Assembly: GCA_026419015.1 (NCBI GenBank)
Contig: JAOAAF010000013.1
Location: 1-39,670, forward strand
Source: Spirochaetota bacterium
GTDB lineage: Bacteria; Spirochaetota; UBA4802; JAGODF01
Length of the DNA: 39,670 nucleotides
Reading direction: 5' to 3'
Shown here one piece after another: positions 22,475 through 31,558 of the stretch (positions are counted from its first letter, which is position 1; every line of letters begins with the position of its first letter). Made by a program: the position numbers and the translations under genes. The notes beneath the pieces were generated by a model. That model made no database searches. It saw nothing but the letters and a program-made list of their open reading frames with translations, and had not been told where the DNA came from.

Positions 22475-23518
22475 TTATGGATAAAAAGCAGGCACCAGTA
22501 ATCCCGCTGTTTCTTCAAAACCGAGCATGAGATTCGCGCACTGAACGGCATTTCCTGCTTGCCCTTTGACGAGGTTATCGATGACCGACGTCACAAAAAA
22601 AGTGTTGGTCCGCGCATCGACAGAGACTCGAATTTCGCAGCGATTAGACCCGCGCACATCGGTGGTATGGGGTGAGCGGCTGGTTATTAGCACGAAAGGA
22701 GCATTTTTGTAAAATTCTCGGTAAATTTCTTCTGCCTCCTGTGTGGTGATACCTTTTTTTGCAGTTCCATATGCGGTGATGAGTATTCCCCGATTGAGCG
22801 GTACAATTTGCGGGACAAAGAATATTTTCTGAGTTCCGCCCACGCTGCGCAATGCGTTTTCTACTTCAACCACATGTTGGTGCGTTCCTTCGCGGTATGT
22901 GTTCACATCTTCATACCGCTGAGGGTAAAAATTCGATTCGCCTGGGTTTTTCCCTGCTCCAGAAACACCTGTTTTCCCATCGCAAATGATGGTTTCACAA
23001 TCGATGAGCTTTTCTTTAATTGCTGGAAGAAGTCCCAAGATCATGCAAATGGCAAAACATCCAGGATTTCCAACAAGTTTTGCACCGCGGAGTTTGTCCG
23101 CAAACAGTTCGGGAAGTCCATAAACCGCTTCTTTTAATGTTTCCGGTGCAAGATGAGTGCGTTCCATACCCTTGTTTATTGCATATTGGGCATAATCGTC
23201 AGTATTGGTGAAGCGAAAATCTCCGCTGAAATCGATTACAGGAATTGATCTTTCAATGAATGGTGAAATGAGTGCCATCCCTGCGCGATCCGGGGTGGAA
23301 AAAAATGCAATATCGGTATTGGCATAATCTATTTCGTCATTCCCCTGAACGGGAAGTTCGCAAAATCCTGTTAAGTGGGGAAAAACCTCGTGGATGCGCT
23401 TGCCAACATCGCGGCGCGCAACGAGCTGTTGTACTTTAAGATGCGGGTGGCGCAAAAGAATTTCGATTAAGCCCAGTCCACCAAAGCCAGTAGCTCCTAC
23501 GATGAGCGCTTTTTTCAT
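22475..23518 (-). CDS. argC: N-acetyl-gamma-glutamyl-phosphate reductase
   Basis: 347 residues. Third step of arginine synthesis: NADPH-dependent reduction of N-acetylglutamyl phosphate to the semialdehyde. The Rossmann motif is VGATGFGGLGLIEIL at the N-terminus, the catalytic Cys154 is in GNPGCF, and the family blocks DFSGDFRF, AVYGLPELF, DGKTGVSGAGK, EVENAL, FVPQIVPLNRGI and NLVKGQAGNAVQCANLMLGF are present. Start ATG 23518 has AAGGAG 9 bases upstream; a 50-codon in-frame extension upstream has no support. No other arg gene is in the window. Upstream, a 12-base direct repeat (23572-23600) may be an operator. Confidence 0.96.
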   Translation of the reverse strand: MKKALIVGATGFGGLGLIEILLRHPHLKVQQLVARRDVGKRIHEVFPHLTGFCELPVQGNDEIDYANTDIAFFSTPDRAGMALISPFIERSIPVIDFSGDFRFTNTDDYAQYAINKGMERTHLAPETLKEAVYGLPELFADKLRGAKLVGNPGCFAICMILGLLPAIKEKLIDCETIICDGKTGVSGAGKNPGESNFYPQRYEDVNTYREGTHQHVVEVENALRSVGGTQKIFFVPQIVPLNRGILITAYGTAKKGITTQEAEEIYREFYKNAPFVLITSRSPHTTDVRGSNRCEIRVSVDARTNTFFVTSVIDNLVKGQAGNAVQCANLMLGFEETAGLLVPAFYP

Positions 23519-23571
23519 CCTTGCGTTCTCCTTTGTATCTGAAATTTTGTGAATGGGATATGTAACGTAAA

Positions 23572-23600
23572 AAATTTTCGCAAGGAACAAATTTTCGCAA
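23572..23600. repeat. 12-bp direct repeat upstream of argC
   Basis: AAATTTTCGCAA occurs at 23572-23583 and again at 23589-23600, 17 bases apart start to start, in the divergent region between argC and the exported unknown. A further TTGCAAAAAAATTGTGCAA follows. Spaced direct repeats in a promoter region suggest a regulator site; they do not match the standard ARG box. Confidence 0.5.
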
Positions 23601-23697
23601 TTGCAAAAAAATTGTGCAAGCAGGAATTTTTGTTTGATTATGTCAAAAGGAACTGGCACCGTTGCCATTAATACATTTATGTGGGGGAAAGATTACT

Positions 23698-24207
23698 TTG
23701 CGAAACGCTGCACTGTTTATTTTGGTCCTTTTCGGATGGGTGGGATCCACTGTTGCAGGTGCGCACCAAGAAGGCAACAGAAGCGAACAGATAGATGAAG
23801 GGACAAAGAATTTTCTCGCCCTTCATTCGGTTTACATAAAATGGCGCGATGGTTTTTTCGGAAGCAGGACTCATTATCGCACCCAATTGTATTACATGCT
23901 TTTAGAGATGATGGGACATCGCATTGTGACAGGATACGATTACGTGTTCGAGTCTCCAGAATTAGTATATCAGCAAAAATTGCGCTTTGCGTTTTATGGC
24001 GATGATTGGCTTCACATTGAGGGAAAAGTAAATAAGGAAAGCATTAAAAAAATCATTGGCAATGATTCAAATCTATTGCTTTCGTGGTGGCGTTCAAAGA
24101 AATTGGTTTCGGTTTCGGGGATTTTGCGAGATTATCGGATTGACGATTGGCAAAAGAAAATATATGTCATTCTCGACGACATTCACGTCAAGGTGCTCGA
24201 AAAATGA
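23698..24207 (+). CDS. Exported hypothetical protein
   Basis: 169 residues beginning with a TTG codon at 23698, chosen because GGGGGA lies about 9 bases upstream and the protein then begins with a clean signal peptide (LRNAALFILVLFGWV, with cleavage near VAGA). The longer TTG at 23662 would put 12 polar residues before it. The mature part is strand-rich and aromatic (VYIKWRDGFFGSRTHYRTQL, LRFAFYGDDWLHIEGKVN, IKKIIGNDSNLLLSWWRSKK) and ends in an OB-like KLVSVSGILRDYRIDDW. I do not recognise the family. Periplasmic or surface-bound by inference. It lies 60 bases before glmS and may be co-transcribed. Confidence 0.7.
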   Translation: MRNAALFILVLFGWVGSTVAGAHQEGNRSEQIDEGTKNFLALHSVYIKWRDGFFGSRTHYRTQLYYMLLEMMGHRIVTGYDYVFESPELVYQQKLRFAFYGDDWLHIEGKVNKESIKKIIGNDSNLLLSWWRSKKLVSVSGILRDYRIDDWQKKIYVILDDIHVKVLEK

Positions 24208-24267
24208 CAGTGATGCAGAGTTATTAGAAAACGCGTAAATAATCGAAAAGTAAAACGAGGAATAGCT

Positions 24268-26100
24268 ATGTGCGGCATTGTTGGCTATATTGGTTCGCGA
24301 AGCGCAGCGGAGATCATCATTGGCGGGTTGAAGCGGCTTGAATATCGGGGGTACGATTCATCGGGGCTTGCGCTAGTAGGCGATGAACTTTTTTATAAAA
24401 AGACAAAAGGCAAAATTAAATTTTTGGAAGAGAAAATCGATTTTTCTACAGTTGCCCATTTCCGTACGGGAATCGGGCATACGCGATGGGCGACGCACGG
24501 TGCTCCGTCGGATATTAATGCTCACCCGCATTTCGACTGCAAGCAGCACATTGCAGTAGTCCACAATGGGATCATCGAGAATTACGCGGCAATTAAGACA
24601 TTGCTCATGGAAAAGGGACACTGTTTTGCAAGCGAAACCGACACCGAAGTTATTGCGCATTTGATTGAAATGTACTATCAGCGCGATAACTCTCTTTTAG
24701 AAGCAGTTCGAAATTCGCTTCCGCTGTTGGAAGGCACGTATGGGATTTTAGTAATATCAGTGCATGAACCAGGGAAGATAATTGCAGCGCGAAAGGGAAG
24801 CCCGCTCATTGTGGGAATCGGAAGTGAGGAACTTTTCGTCGCCTCCGATGCCAGCGCAGTGGTAGAACATACGCGTCGGGTAGTGTATCTCGATGATGGT
24901 GAAATTGCGGAAATCACCGCACATGGGTTTACTACGTACGATTTCAATAAAAAGCTCGTGCAAAAGGATGAGTCGCATATAAGCTGGGATATCAAAGCGA
25001 TCGAAAAGCAAGGTTTTCCTCATTTCATGTTGAAAGAAATCTTTGAGCAACCTCACACGATTCGAAACGCATTTCGAGGTCGTGCCCTTATAGAAGAAGG
25101 GGAGGTTCGCCTCGATGGCCTTCGCCTTACGCCGGAAGAATTTGGTCAAGTTCAGCGCATTTTATTTGTTGCGTGCGGCACCTCATGGCATGCAGGCTTA
25201 GTTGGCGAATACTTGATCGAGGAGTTTGCGCGCATTCCTGTCGAAGTAGAATATGCTTCCGAGTTTCGATATCGAAAACCTGTCCTTCGCAAGGGGGATT
25301 TGGTTTTTGTCATAAGCCAATCGGGGGAAACCGCAGATACCCTTGCTGCGCTCCGGGAAGCCAAGTCGCGGGGCGTGAAAGTGTTGGGGATTACCAATGT
25401 AGTGGGAAGTACCATTGCTCGAGAGACGGATGGTGGGGTATACATTCATGCGGGACCTGAGATTGGCGTTGCGTCAACAAAAGCGTTTACTTCACAGATT
25501 GTCGTGATTGTACTCATTGCGCTCCTTTTTGCGCGAAAAAACGACATGCCGCGGGAAGAGGTGCGCGAATACTTGCGCGAATTGGAAAAAATTCCCGAAT
25601 TGGTACAGACGGTACTCGATAGAAATGATGAAATACGGGAAATCGCAGAAAAGTATTACACGCGAACGAATTTTTTGTACTTAGGACGCGGAGTAAATTT
25701 TCCCGTGGCGCTTGAGGGAGCATTGAAACTAAAAGAAATTTCGTACATCCATGCGGAAGGTTATCCCGCTGCTGAGATGAAGCATGGGCCAATTGCGCTC
25801 ATCGATGAACATATGCCAGTGGTGTTTATTGCAATTAAAGATGAAGTATATCGAAAAATTATTAGCAATATGGAAGAGGTGCGCGCCCGCAAGGGTGAGA
25901 TAATCGCAATAGCGACAGAGGGCGATAGCGAAATTCATCGCTACGCTTCGCATGTGATTTATATCCCAACGGTGAGCAAACTTTTTTCACCGCTTTTGAC
26001 GGTAATCCCTTTACAGCTTTTAGCGTATCACATCGCAGTGTTGCGCGGGTGTAGCGTGGACGAACCGCGCAATCTTGCCAAAAGTGTGACCGTTGAATAG
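24268..26100 (+). CDS. glmS: Glutamine-fructose-6-phosphate aminotransferase (isomerizing)
   Basis: 610 residues, the standard length. It makes glucosamine-6-phosphate from fructose-6-phosphate and glutamine, the first step to UDP-GlcNAc for peptidoglycan. N-terminal glutaminase domain: Cys2 nucleophile (MCGIVGYIGS), GGLKRLEYRGYDSSG, HTRWATHGAPSDINAHPH. Two SIS sugar-isomerase domains follow (FVACGTSWHAGL, VISQSGETADTLAAL, YLGRGVNFPVALEGALKLKE) and the C-terminal PRNLAKSVTVE. ATG 24268 has GAGGAA 6 bases upstream. I see no glmS ribozyme-like leader in the 60 bases before it. It feeds the PBP, Mre and Rod genes of this window functionally but is in its own unit. Confidence 0.97.
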   Translation: MCGIVGYIGSRSAAEIIIGGLKRLEYRGYDSSGLALVGDELFYKKTKGKIKFLEEKIDFSTVAHFRTGIGHTRWATHGAPSDINAHPHFDCKQHIAVVHNGIIENYAAIKTLLMEKGHCFASETDTEVIAHLIEMYYQRDNSLLEAVRNSLPLLEGTYGILVISVHEPGKIIAARKGSPLIVGIGSEELFVASDASAVVEHTRRVVYLDDGEIAEITAHGFTTYDFNKKLVQKDESHISWDIKAIEKQGFPHFMLKEIFEQPHTIRNAFRGRALIEEGEVRLDGLRLTPEEFGQVQRILFVACGTSWHAGLVGEYLIEEFARIPVEVEYASEFRYRKPVLRKGDLVFVISQSGETADTLAALREAKSRGVKVLGITNVVGSTIARETDGGVYIHAGPEIGVASTKAFTSQIVVIVLIALLFARKNDMPREEVREYLRELEKIPELVQTVLDRNDEIREIAEKYYTRTNFLYLGRGVNFPVALEGALKLKEISYIHAEGYPAAEMKHGPIALIDEHMPVVFIAIKDEVYRKIISNMEEVRARKGEIIAIATEGDSEIHRYASHVIYIPTVSKLFSPLLTVIPLQLLAYHIAVLRGCSVDEPRNLAKSVTVE

Positions 26101-26143
26101 ATGCAGACAAGGACTTTTTTGTTGATACGCGATTTATAATTTG

Positions 26144-26172
26144 TTGACATAATGCATGGCTATTTTTATATT
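26144..26172 (+). promoter_or_regulatory. Sigma-70 promoter for the VOC-eda-methyltransferase operon
   Basis: Exact TTGACA (26144-26149), ideal 17-base spacer, TATATT (26167-26172). Transcription would begin near 26179, leaving an 80-base leader before ATG 26260. Confidence 0.65.
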
Positions 26173-26259
26173 TTTCATTGCGGAATATACGTATTACCTA
26201 ATAAATGACGACAAAAAACGCCATAACAGCGTGTAATTTTAATATGATGAGGATGAACG

Positions 26260-26631
26260 ATGATAGTAATTGAATCTGTTGATCATGTAGGAATTACTGT
26301 ATCGAATTTGGAAAGATCGATTGAGTTTTATAGAGAACTTTTCGATTTTGAGATTATTGAAAAATTTAGCGATGCCCGACAAGCATTTCTTCGTGTGGGC
26401 GATATTGTATTGGGACTTTATGAAATAGAAGGATACAAAAACCAATCGGGAACGAAAAACCATATAAGTTTTTATATCGATGAAGAAGATTTCGAAGATG
26501 CGATCGATGAAATAAAGGAGAGGGATATACCCATTGTCTTTGGTCCCGATAATTTGAGAAAAGGAAAATCGGTGGTATTTCTCGATCCTGACGGAAATCA
26601 AATTGAACTATGCTATCCGAGAATGAGCTAA
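26260..26631 (+). CDS. VOC-family (glyoxalase/dioxygenase-like) protein
   Basis: 123 residues with two beta-alpha-beta-beta-beta halves: VDHVGITVSNLERSIEFYRE at the start and NHISFYIDEEDFEDAIDEIK in the middle, closing with FLDPDGNQIELCYP. The His in VDHVG, the His in NHISF and the Glu in NQIELC are the usual metal ligands. VOC proteins include lactoylglutathione lyases, epimerases and resistance enzymes; this one lacks clear specificity. Its end overlaps the eda gene by 22 bases, so a role near 2-keto-3-deoxy acid or methylglyoxal metabolism is plausible but inferred. ATG 26260 has ATGAGGAT upstream. Confidence 0.85.
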   Translation: MIVIESVDHVGITVSNLERSIEFYRELFDFEIIEKFSDARQAFLRVGDIVLGLYEIEGYKNQSGTKNHISFYIDEEDFEDAIDEIKERDIPIVFGPDNLRKGKSVVFLDPDGNQIELCYPRMS

Positions 26632-27290
26632 GCCTTATTGCAGAATTTTCCCGCGCAGGTTTTTTCCCTATTGTGAACGTATACAGTGAAGAAAGCATAC
26701 TGCGCCTTGTTGCACTTTTGCGACAATTTTCAATTAATATCATAGAAATAACGATTAGATCTCCTGATGCATTCAAGTGTATTGAGGCAATACGAAATAC
26801 CTATGACGATGTGCTTGTCGGTGCGGGAAGCATTTTGGACGAATCATCGTTTGAAAAAGCGAGAAAGGCTGGTGCAAACTTTTTTATTTCTCCTTGTTTT
26901 CATCGTGCGCTTTGCTTGTATGCACAAAAAAAAGGCCTTGCATATATTCCCGCGTTTGTTACGCCTTCTGAATTGTTTGAAGCCATACGATTGGGGTTTA
27001 AAATTATAAAGGTATTTCCCGCGGCAGCTTTTGGATCAGCCTATGTCGAATCAATTACAAAACCATTCATTCAATTTGATTTCAATTATATTCCGACGGG
27101 TGGAATAACTTCTTCAAATTTGAAAGAATTTTTATCAATTCCTCATGTGATAGCTTGCGGGATGTCTGGTTTTGTAGAAACCGAGGACATGTCGCTGATG
27201 GATGAAAAGAGCCTTTTTGATAAAATCGCGCAATTATGTGAAATCCGCAAAAGTGTTTACGCCCAAAAATTTCCACACATTTCGCAATGA
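26610..27290 (+). CDS. eda: KDPG/KHG aldolase
   Basis: 226 residues. Cleaves 2-keto-3-deoxy-6-phosphogluconate to pyruvate and glyceraldehyde-3-phosphate in the Entner-Doudoroff or hexuronate routes. Key residues sit at near-canonical positions: Glu46 in IEITIR, the Schiff-base Lys134 in FKIIKVFPAAAFG, GAGSILD and ISPCF, and PTGGI. The length is slightly above the usual 205-215, from an extended C-terminus (RKSVYAQKFPHISQ). The start overlaps the VOC gene by 22 bases and has no SD of its own, consistent with coupled translation. No edd gene is here, so the substrate source (glucuronate, galacturonate or gluconate) is open. Confidence 0.92.
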   Translation: MLSENELSLIAEFSRAGFFPIVNVYSEESILRLVALLRQFSINIIEITIRSPDAFKCIEAIRNTYDDVLVGAGSILDESSFEKARKAGANFFISPCFHRALCLYAQKKGLAYIPAFVTPSELFEAIRLGFKIIKVFPAAAFGSAYVESITKPFIQFDFNYIPTGGITSSNLKEFLSIPHVIACGMSGFVETEDMSLMDEKSLFDKIAQLCEIRKSVYAQKFPHISQ

Positions 27291-28231
27291 AAAACCTCAA
27301 ATTAATTTTGGCAGAGGCGATCCAAAGGCGAATCGATTTTTTCCGCGACAACAGCAATACCTGTTTTCGGCTTTTTAACTCCCTTGCAGATGGCATCGAA
27401 GGGCTTACAATAGATTTATATGGAGAATATCTGCTCGGGCAGTCGTTTCATAAAAGCGTACAGTCGCATGAAAGTGCGATTGCTGAGATTGCGAGTGAAA
27501 TATGCGCAAAGATGGGAAAATCCATTGAAGGGGTATTGTGGAAACAGCGGTGGAATACAGAAATAGCGCATGCGGAGGCTCGAAGCAGGTTAGTTGTTGG
27601 AAGATATCCGCCTGAAAAATATAGTGTATTGCATAATGGAATGCGTCTTCTTTGCGATCTTGTTACTGGACAAAATACTGGTATTTTCATGGATATGCGT
27701 GAAGTGCGCTACGCACTTTTGAGTTTTTATCCAAAATTTGACTCAATGTTAAATCTGTTTTCGTACACAGGAGCGTTTTCGGTACATGCTCGATTAGCGG
27801 GAGTATCACAATGCATTAACGTCGATAGTTCGAAATCAGCACATGCGCGGGCAAAAGAGAATTATCGGTTAAATGGATTGCAGGTGGATGAAAGGGATTT
27901 CATTGTAGGCGATGTTGGGAAGTGGTTAAAAGTTTTTGCGAAAAGGAAAATGAGTTTTTCATTTATCGTTTATGATCCACCTACTTTTTCGCGTGCGAAA
28001 AGCTCGCATTATAGCGTTCGGAAGGATTTTGCACGACATTGCGAATTGCTAAATGAGCTTGCTTCTGGCGGATATGTGCTTACAGCGGTCAATACAGTCT
28101 CCATCCCGCCGCGTGTTTATTTTTCATATCATCCCTGCGAGTGGGAGAGCATCTTTTTTAAAAATGAAGCGTGCGATTTTAGGTTCTCGCAGAGCCCTTA
28201 TTTAAAGGTAGCCTTGTGGAAAGTACCATGA
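27287..28231 (+). CDS. RlmI/RlmK-like 23S rRNA cytosine methyltransferase homologue
   Basis: 314 residues. The C-terminal SAM fold is of the Methyltrans_SAM (PF10672) type: GQNTGIFMDMREVR, LNLFSYTGAFSVHARLAG, NVDSSKSAHARAKENYRLNG and the catalytic-strand YDPPTFSRAKSS. The N-terminal part (LFNSLADGIEGLTIDLYGEY) is a shortened form of the RlmI linker region, without an obvious PUA domain. It probably modifies ribosomal RNA. The ATG overlaps the eda stop by 4 bases, so this is the third gene of the operon. The exact target nucleotide cannot be inferred. Confidence 0.87.
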   Translation: MKNLKLILAEAIQRRIDFFRDNSNTCFRLFNSLADGIEGLTIDLYGEYLLGQSFHKSVQSHESAIAEIASEICAKMGKSIEGVLWKQRWNTEIAHAEARSRLVVGRYPPEKYSVLHNGMRLLCDLVTGQNTGIFMDMREVRYALLSFYPKFDSMLNLFSYTGAFSVHARLAGVSQCINVDSSKSAHARAKENYRLNGLQVDERDFIVGDVGKWLKVFAKRKMSFSFIVYDPPTFSRAKSSHYSVRKDFARHCELLNELASGGYVLTAVNTVSIPPRVYFSYHPCEWESIFFKNEACDFRFSQSPYLKVALWKVP

Positions 28232-28339
28232 ATTAATGGCGTGGTGTTTAAAAAATTTACTTTTGCAAAAATTTCTTGACACTAACGCTATTCCGCACGA
28301 TGCTTTGGGACATAATAACGTTATTTGTGGGAAGGCAAT

Positions 28340-29026
28340 ATGTTGTATCTGTCGATATTCTTTTTGATTGTAGGCATCGCGCTCATTGTGATTTCAGTTA
28401 TTTCGCGGTCGCAGGTGAAATCAAATAGCAGAGTGCCTTCTCACGAAAAAGCGAAAGCAGATGATATTGCTCCTGGCAAAAAAGAATTTATGCAACGCAG
28501 CGCTTCTTGTGAATCTGTGCGCCAGCAGCGCAGCGAGAAAGGAAGTGAGCAGAATTTAAAAGGAGAAAGGGTGAAAGCCTCTTCAACTCACATGCTGCAT
28601 ACGCCGAATATCAGTTCGGGGCAGAAAAAAGTTTTGGGCGAACAAACAAAAGATTTTTCTTCTGAAAAAACTCAAGAATATTCGGCAAATAAATTTTCTG
28701 CAGTGCTTTATTACGATTCATCGGGTGTTGTTGATTATGAATCGGGGAAAAGTAGTATCGATCCGACATTTAAAAAATATTCGAAGCTAAAAAGAATAGG
28801 AAGTGGGTATGTGAGCGTTTTTAGCGATGCGATTCATTTCCAGATGCGAAAGAAGTTATTTCGATTTGAGTTTTATTTGATAGAAAAGATAGTGCAGGGC
28901 GATAACTATGTTGCCATTTTTTTGAAAGGAAGCGATGAAGTGCGCTTATTTATCTTCAAACGTGGAAGCAATGTTGAAAAAAATATTGCTCGCGAATTTG
29001 TAGAATATAAAAAGCGTAAAATGTGA
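28340..29026 (+). CDS. Membrane-anchored unknown with a PH/GRAM-like C-terminal domain
   Basis: 228 residues. A signal anchor at 2-22 (LYLSIFFLIVGIALIVISVI), a polar, disordered Ser/Lys/Gln-rich linker to about 125, and a C-terminal strand-rich domain (YVSVFSDAIHFQMRKKLFRF, then EFYLIEKIVQGDNYVAIFLK). The alternation, with a final helix ending EFVEYKKRKM, resembles a PH or GRAM fold. The domain probably faces the cytoplasm given the short N-terminus; orientation is inferred. Start ATG 28340 has GGGAAGG just before it. It is 30 bases before the TPR gene and probably in the same transcript. The family is not recognised. Confidence 0.65.
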   Translation: MLYLSIFFLIVGIALIVISVISRSQVKSNSRVPSHEKAKADDIAPGKKEFMQRSASCESVRQQRSEKGSEQNLKGERVKASSTHMLHTPNISSGQKKVLGEQTKDFSSEKTQEYSANKFSAVLYYDSSGVVDYESGKSSIDPTFKKYSKLKRIGSGYVSVFSDAIHFQMRKKLFRFEFYLIEKIVQGDNYVAIFLKGSDEVRLFIFKRGSNVEKNIAREFVEYKKRKM

Positions 29027-29056
29027 TTCCTTAATCGATTGGATCTAACGGAGAAA

Positions 29057-30040
29057 ATGTATACTCGATATAAACCGCGTAAACGGGAAAAAAAATTTAT
29101 AAAATATTTATTGTTCATTTGTGCAAGCGTAGGGCTCGTATATCTTGCGTATCAGCATCGAAACACTTTAATGTTTTGGAAATACAACATTAGCAAATTG
29201 GACAAGGAATTATTCACCATCAATCAAACTGGCGATAGGCAAGTGCGGATAAATTTGCTTAAAGATCTTGAAAGGAAATGCGATCGTTACAAAAGCGAAA
29301 ATCCATTTTCCGCCGATGCGCATTTTTCCTCTGGGAAGGTGAAGGTGTTGTTGGCAGAAGCGTTGATGCCCGCCTCCTTTGAAAGGCTTTTTGAATCGGA
29401 TGCTCTGGACTCTTTGTCGATAGAAGTTCGACAGTGTTTTTTTGAGGCAATAAAGGATTTAAAAAAAGGGCAGGCGCTAAACGATGGGAAGATCGATGAT
29501 CGCAATTTAATGCTGTTGGCAAAAGCGATCTTTTTGGCGGGGTATTATGTTCCACATGAGATTGTACAATTGTTAGCTGACCTGAAAAAAATTGAAACGC
29601 TTACGCCTGAGGAAAAACGCCTCTATGCCACAATTCACGTGCTCGGGGGAAATGAAGCAAAAGGATTTCATATTTTGAAAAGTGACAGCGAAGCGGGCAG
29701 TCCGTTGTTTTTTGCAACAATCTATCGACTTACTGGAAAAAATACAGAAGCAATTATCGAATATCGCAAAGCACTGGAGAAAGTGGATGATATAGAAATA
29801 AAAACGCTTATACATTTTAATCTCGGAAAAATTTATTTTTCACAATCGCTTGCAATGGAAGCAGCGAAAGAGTTTAGCGAAGCAGTTGCCGCATCACCGC
29901 AAAAAGCCTATTTGAAGATATGGGCAGGCAAAAGCTATGCTGCGTTGGGTGATGTTTTGAAAGCACAAGAGATGTGGCGGGATGCGTTAAAGCTTGAACC
30001 AGAAAATGTGGAAGCAAAAAAATTAATTATGGGAAAATGA
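29057..30040 (+). CDS. Membrane-anchored TPR-repeat protein
   Basis: 327 residues. A basic N-terminus (MYTRYKPRKREKKFIKY) precedes one membrane span (about 18-35), then a long helical region with at least three recognisable TPR units in the C-terminal half: GKNTEAIIEYRKALEKVDDI, LIHFNLGKIYFSQSLAMEAA, and WAGKSYAALGDVLKAQEMWR. It is probably a periplasmic or cytoplasmic scaffold; the partner is unknown. Start ATG 29057 has GGAG 4-5 bases upstream; a TTG at 29039 is the only alternative. It sits directly upstream of the mreB region, 364 bases away. Confidence 0.8.
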   Translation: MYTRYKPRKREKKFIKYLLFICASVGLVYLAYQHRNTLMFWKYNISKLDKELFTINQTGDRQVRINLLKDLERKCDRYKSENPFSADAHFSSGKVKVLLAEALMPASFERLFESDALDSLSIEVRQCFFEAIKDLKKGQALNDGKIDDRNLMLLAKAIFLAGYYVPHEIVQLLADLKKIETLTPEEKRLYATIHVLGGNEAKGFHILKSDSEAGSPLFFATIYRLTGKNTEAIIEYRKALEKVDDIEIKTLIHFNLGKIYFSQSLAMEAAKEFSEAVAASPQKAYLKIWAGKSYAALGDVLKAQEMWRDALKLEPENVEAKKLIMGK

Positions 30041-30404
30041 GTTTTGCATAATTTCTCTTTTACTCTATTGCGGAAATCGCACTCCCCATTTATCTTTGGT
30101 TTTTCGTTGTTTGTTGATAGCTAATTTTTATTATACATATCTAATATTTCGTCATATTTTAATGTATTGCGCATTCGAGTTTAAAAAAAATGTTGGGCAG
30201 ACAATAATAACACTTGCAAAAAAGATTATTTCTTTGATTATGGCTTGACAAAAATGCACAACAAAGTAGGTAAAATCCGAGTTTGTAATCTGGCGAATAA
30301 TTATTAACTTTTGTTAAAAGATCGCCATGTGCCAAAATGAACAATAGTTAGTTGGCATAATTCATCTGCAATGACCATCAGACGATGTACGAGGAGATAA
30401 GACA
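30041..30404. other. 364-base region upstream of mreB
   Basis: No gene. The region is AT-rich. An exact TTGACA is at 30245-30250; after a 16-base spacer comes only TAGGTA, while TAAAAT (30271-30276) is 20 bases away, so the -10 is uncertain. A small TTAAC/GTTAA hairpin lies at about 30304-30317. The mreB ribosome site (GAGGAG) is at 30391-30396. The long leader, about 125 bases if the TTGACA is used, may hold regulation I cannot read. Confidence 0.4.
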
Positions 30405-31430
30405 ATGATTTTTGATTCATTATACGGGATGTTTTCAAACGATATGGGTATTGACCTTGGAACCGCGAATACGCTGGTTCATGTAAAAGGTCAGGGAATT
30501 GTGCTCAGTGAACCGTCGGTAGTAGCGGTTCAAACAAGTACGGGGAAAGTCCTCGCGGTTGGGCATGAAGCGAAGCGCATGCTCGGAAGAACTCCTGGCG
30601 ATATTGTTGCAATACGGCCAATGAAGGATGGAGTGATTGCCGATTTTGAAACCGTTGAAAAGATGATACGGTACTTCATTACAAAAGTCCATAAAAGAAA
30701 GACACTGGTACGCCCGCGCGTGGTAATTGGCGTACCATCGGGAATCACGGAAGTAGAAAAGCGAGCAGTGCGCGAATCTGCTGAACAGGCAGGTGCGCGG
30801 GATATTTATCTCATTGAGGAGGCACTTGCAGCGGCGATAGGTGCAAATATTCCAATTCACGAACCTGCGGGCCATATGATTGTCGATATTGGAGGAGGGA
30901 CAACTGAAATAGCGGTGATTTCATTGGGTGGCCTTGTTATTGCTGATTCAGTAAGAATTGCAGGCGATGAGTTCGATGAAGCAATAATCAAATACATGCG
31001 TACTCAGTATAATCTTGTAATTGGCGAACGAACAGCAGAAGAGGTGAAGTTCCGAATTGGAAATGTATTTCCTGAAAAAAAAGTTGAAACGATGGAGTTG
31101 AAAGGGCGCGATGCGATTTCAGGGCTTCCAAGAACTTTGGAAATAGATTCCTCGGAAATACGGAAAGCATTAAAAGAACCGGTGGATCAAATCCTCGAAG
31201 CTATCAAACATATTTTAGAAAAAACCCCTCCCGAACTTGCTGCGGACATTGTAGAGCGCGGGATCGTGATGACGGGGGGTGGCTCCTTGTTGAAAGGATT
31301 AGATAAATACATTAGCAAAGAAACGGGTGTTCCCGTAATTCGCGCAGAAAATCCTCTTACGTGCGTGGTACTTGGGGCGGGAAAATTTTTGGAAGAGTTG
31401 AAGTATCTCTATAAGGCAAATTTGAAATAG
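30405..31430 (+). CDS. mreB: Rod shape-determining protein MreB
   Basis: 341 residues, actin-like ATPase that polymerises under the inner membrane and positions the elongation machinery. N-terminal [20 protein letters not shown] carries phosphate-1, with [16 protein letters not shown] as phosphate-2, [24 protein letters not shown] and the adenosine motif [15 protein letters not shown] 30405 has GAGGAGA 8-9 bases upstream. First gene of mreB-mreC-mreD-PBP2-rodA. Nothing is missing relative to the family. Confidence 0.97.
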   Translation: MIFDSLYGMFSNDMGIDLGTANTLVHVKGQGIVLSEPSVVAVQTSTGKVLAVGHEAKRMLGRTPGDIVAIRPMKDGVIADFETVEKMIRYFITKVHKRKTLVRPRVVIGVPSGITEVEKRAVRESAEQAGARDIYLIEEALAAAIGANIPIHEPAGHMIVDIGGGTTEIAVISLGGLVIADSVRIAGDEFDEAIIKYMRTQYNLVIGERTAEEVKFRIGNVFPEKKVETMELKGRDAISGLPRTLEIDSSEIRKALKEPVDQILEAIKHILEKTPPELAADIVERGIVMTGGGSLLKGLDKYISKETGVPVIRAENPLTCVVLGAGKFLEELKYLYKANLK

Positions 31431-31431
31431 A

Positions 31432-31480
31432 AGAAAACGGAAAAGGTTTTCTAAATCTCGCATGTCTTGAAACATGTTTT
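31432..31480 (+). terminator. Weak attenuator-like hairpins between mreB and mreC
   Basis: AGAAAAC (31432-31438), 7-base loop, GTTTTCT (31446-31452), followed by CATGT (31461-31465), 6-base loop, ACATG (31472-31476) and TTTT. Weak stems with a short T run, just after the mreB stop. It may reduce read-through so that MreB is made in excess of MreCD; that is inference. Confidence 0.3.
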
Positions 31481-31558
31481 CAAAAGAGTATGTATTTCTT
31501 TAAAAAGCGCGTCGTGCTGTAAAGCAGGCGGTAGAATTTTTCGTGTGGTAAGATGTAA

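Noticed and set aside
30159-30344. 61-codon minus-strand ORF upstream of mreB
   Set aside because: Begins with TTG, has no ribosome site and no family-like sequence, and overlaps the mreB promoter region.
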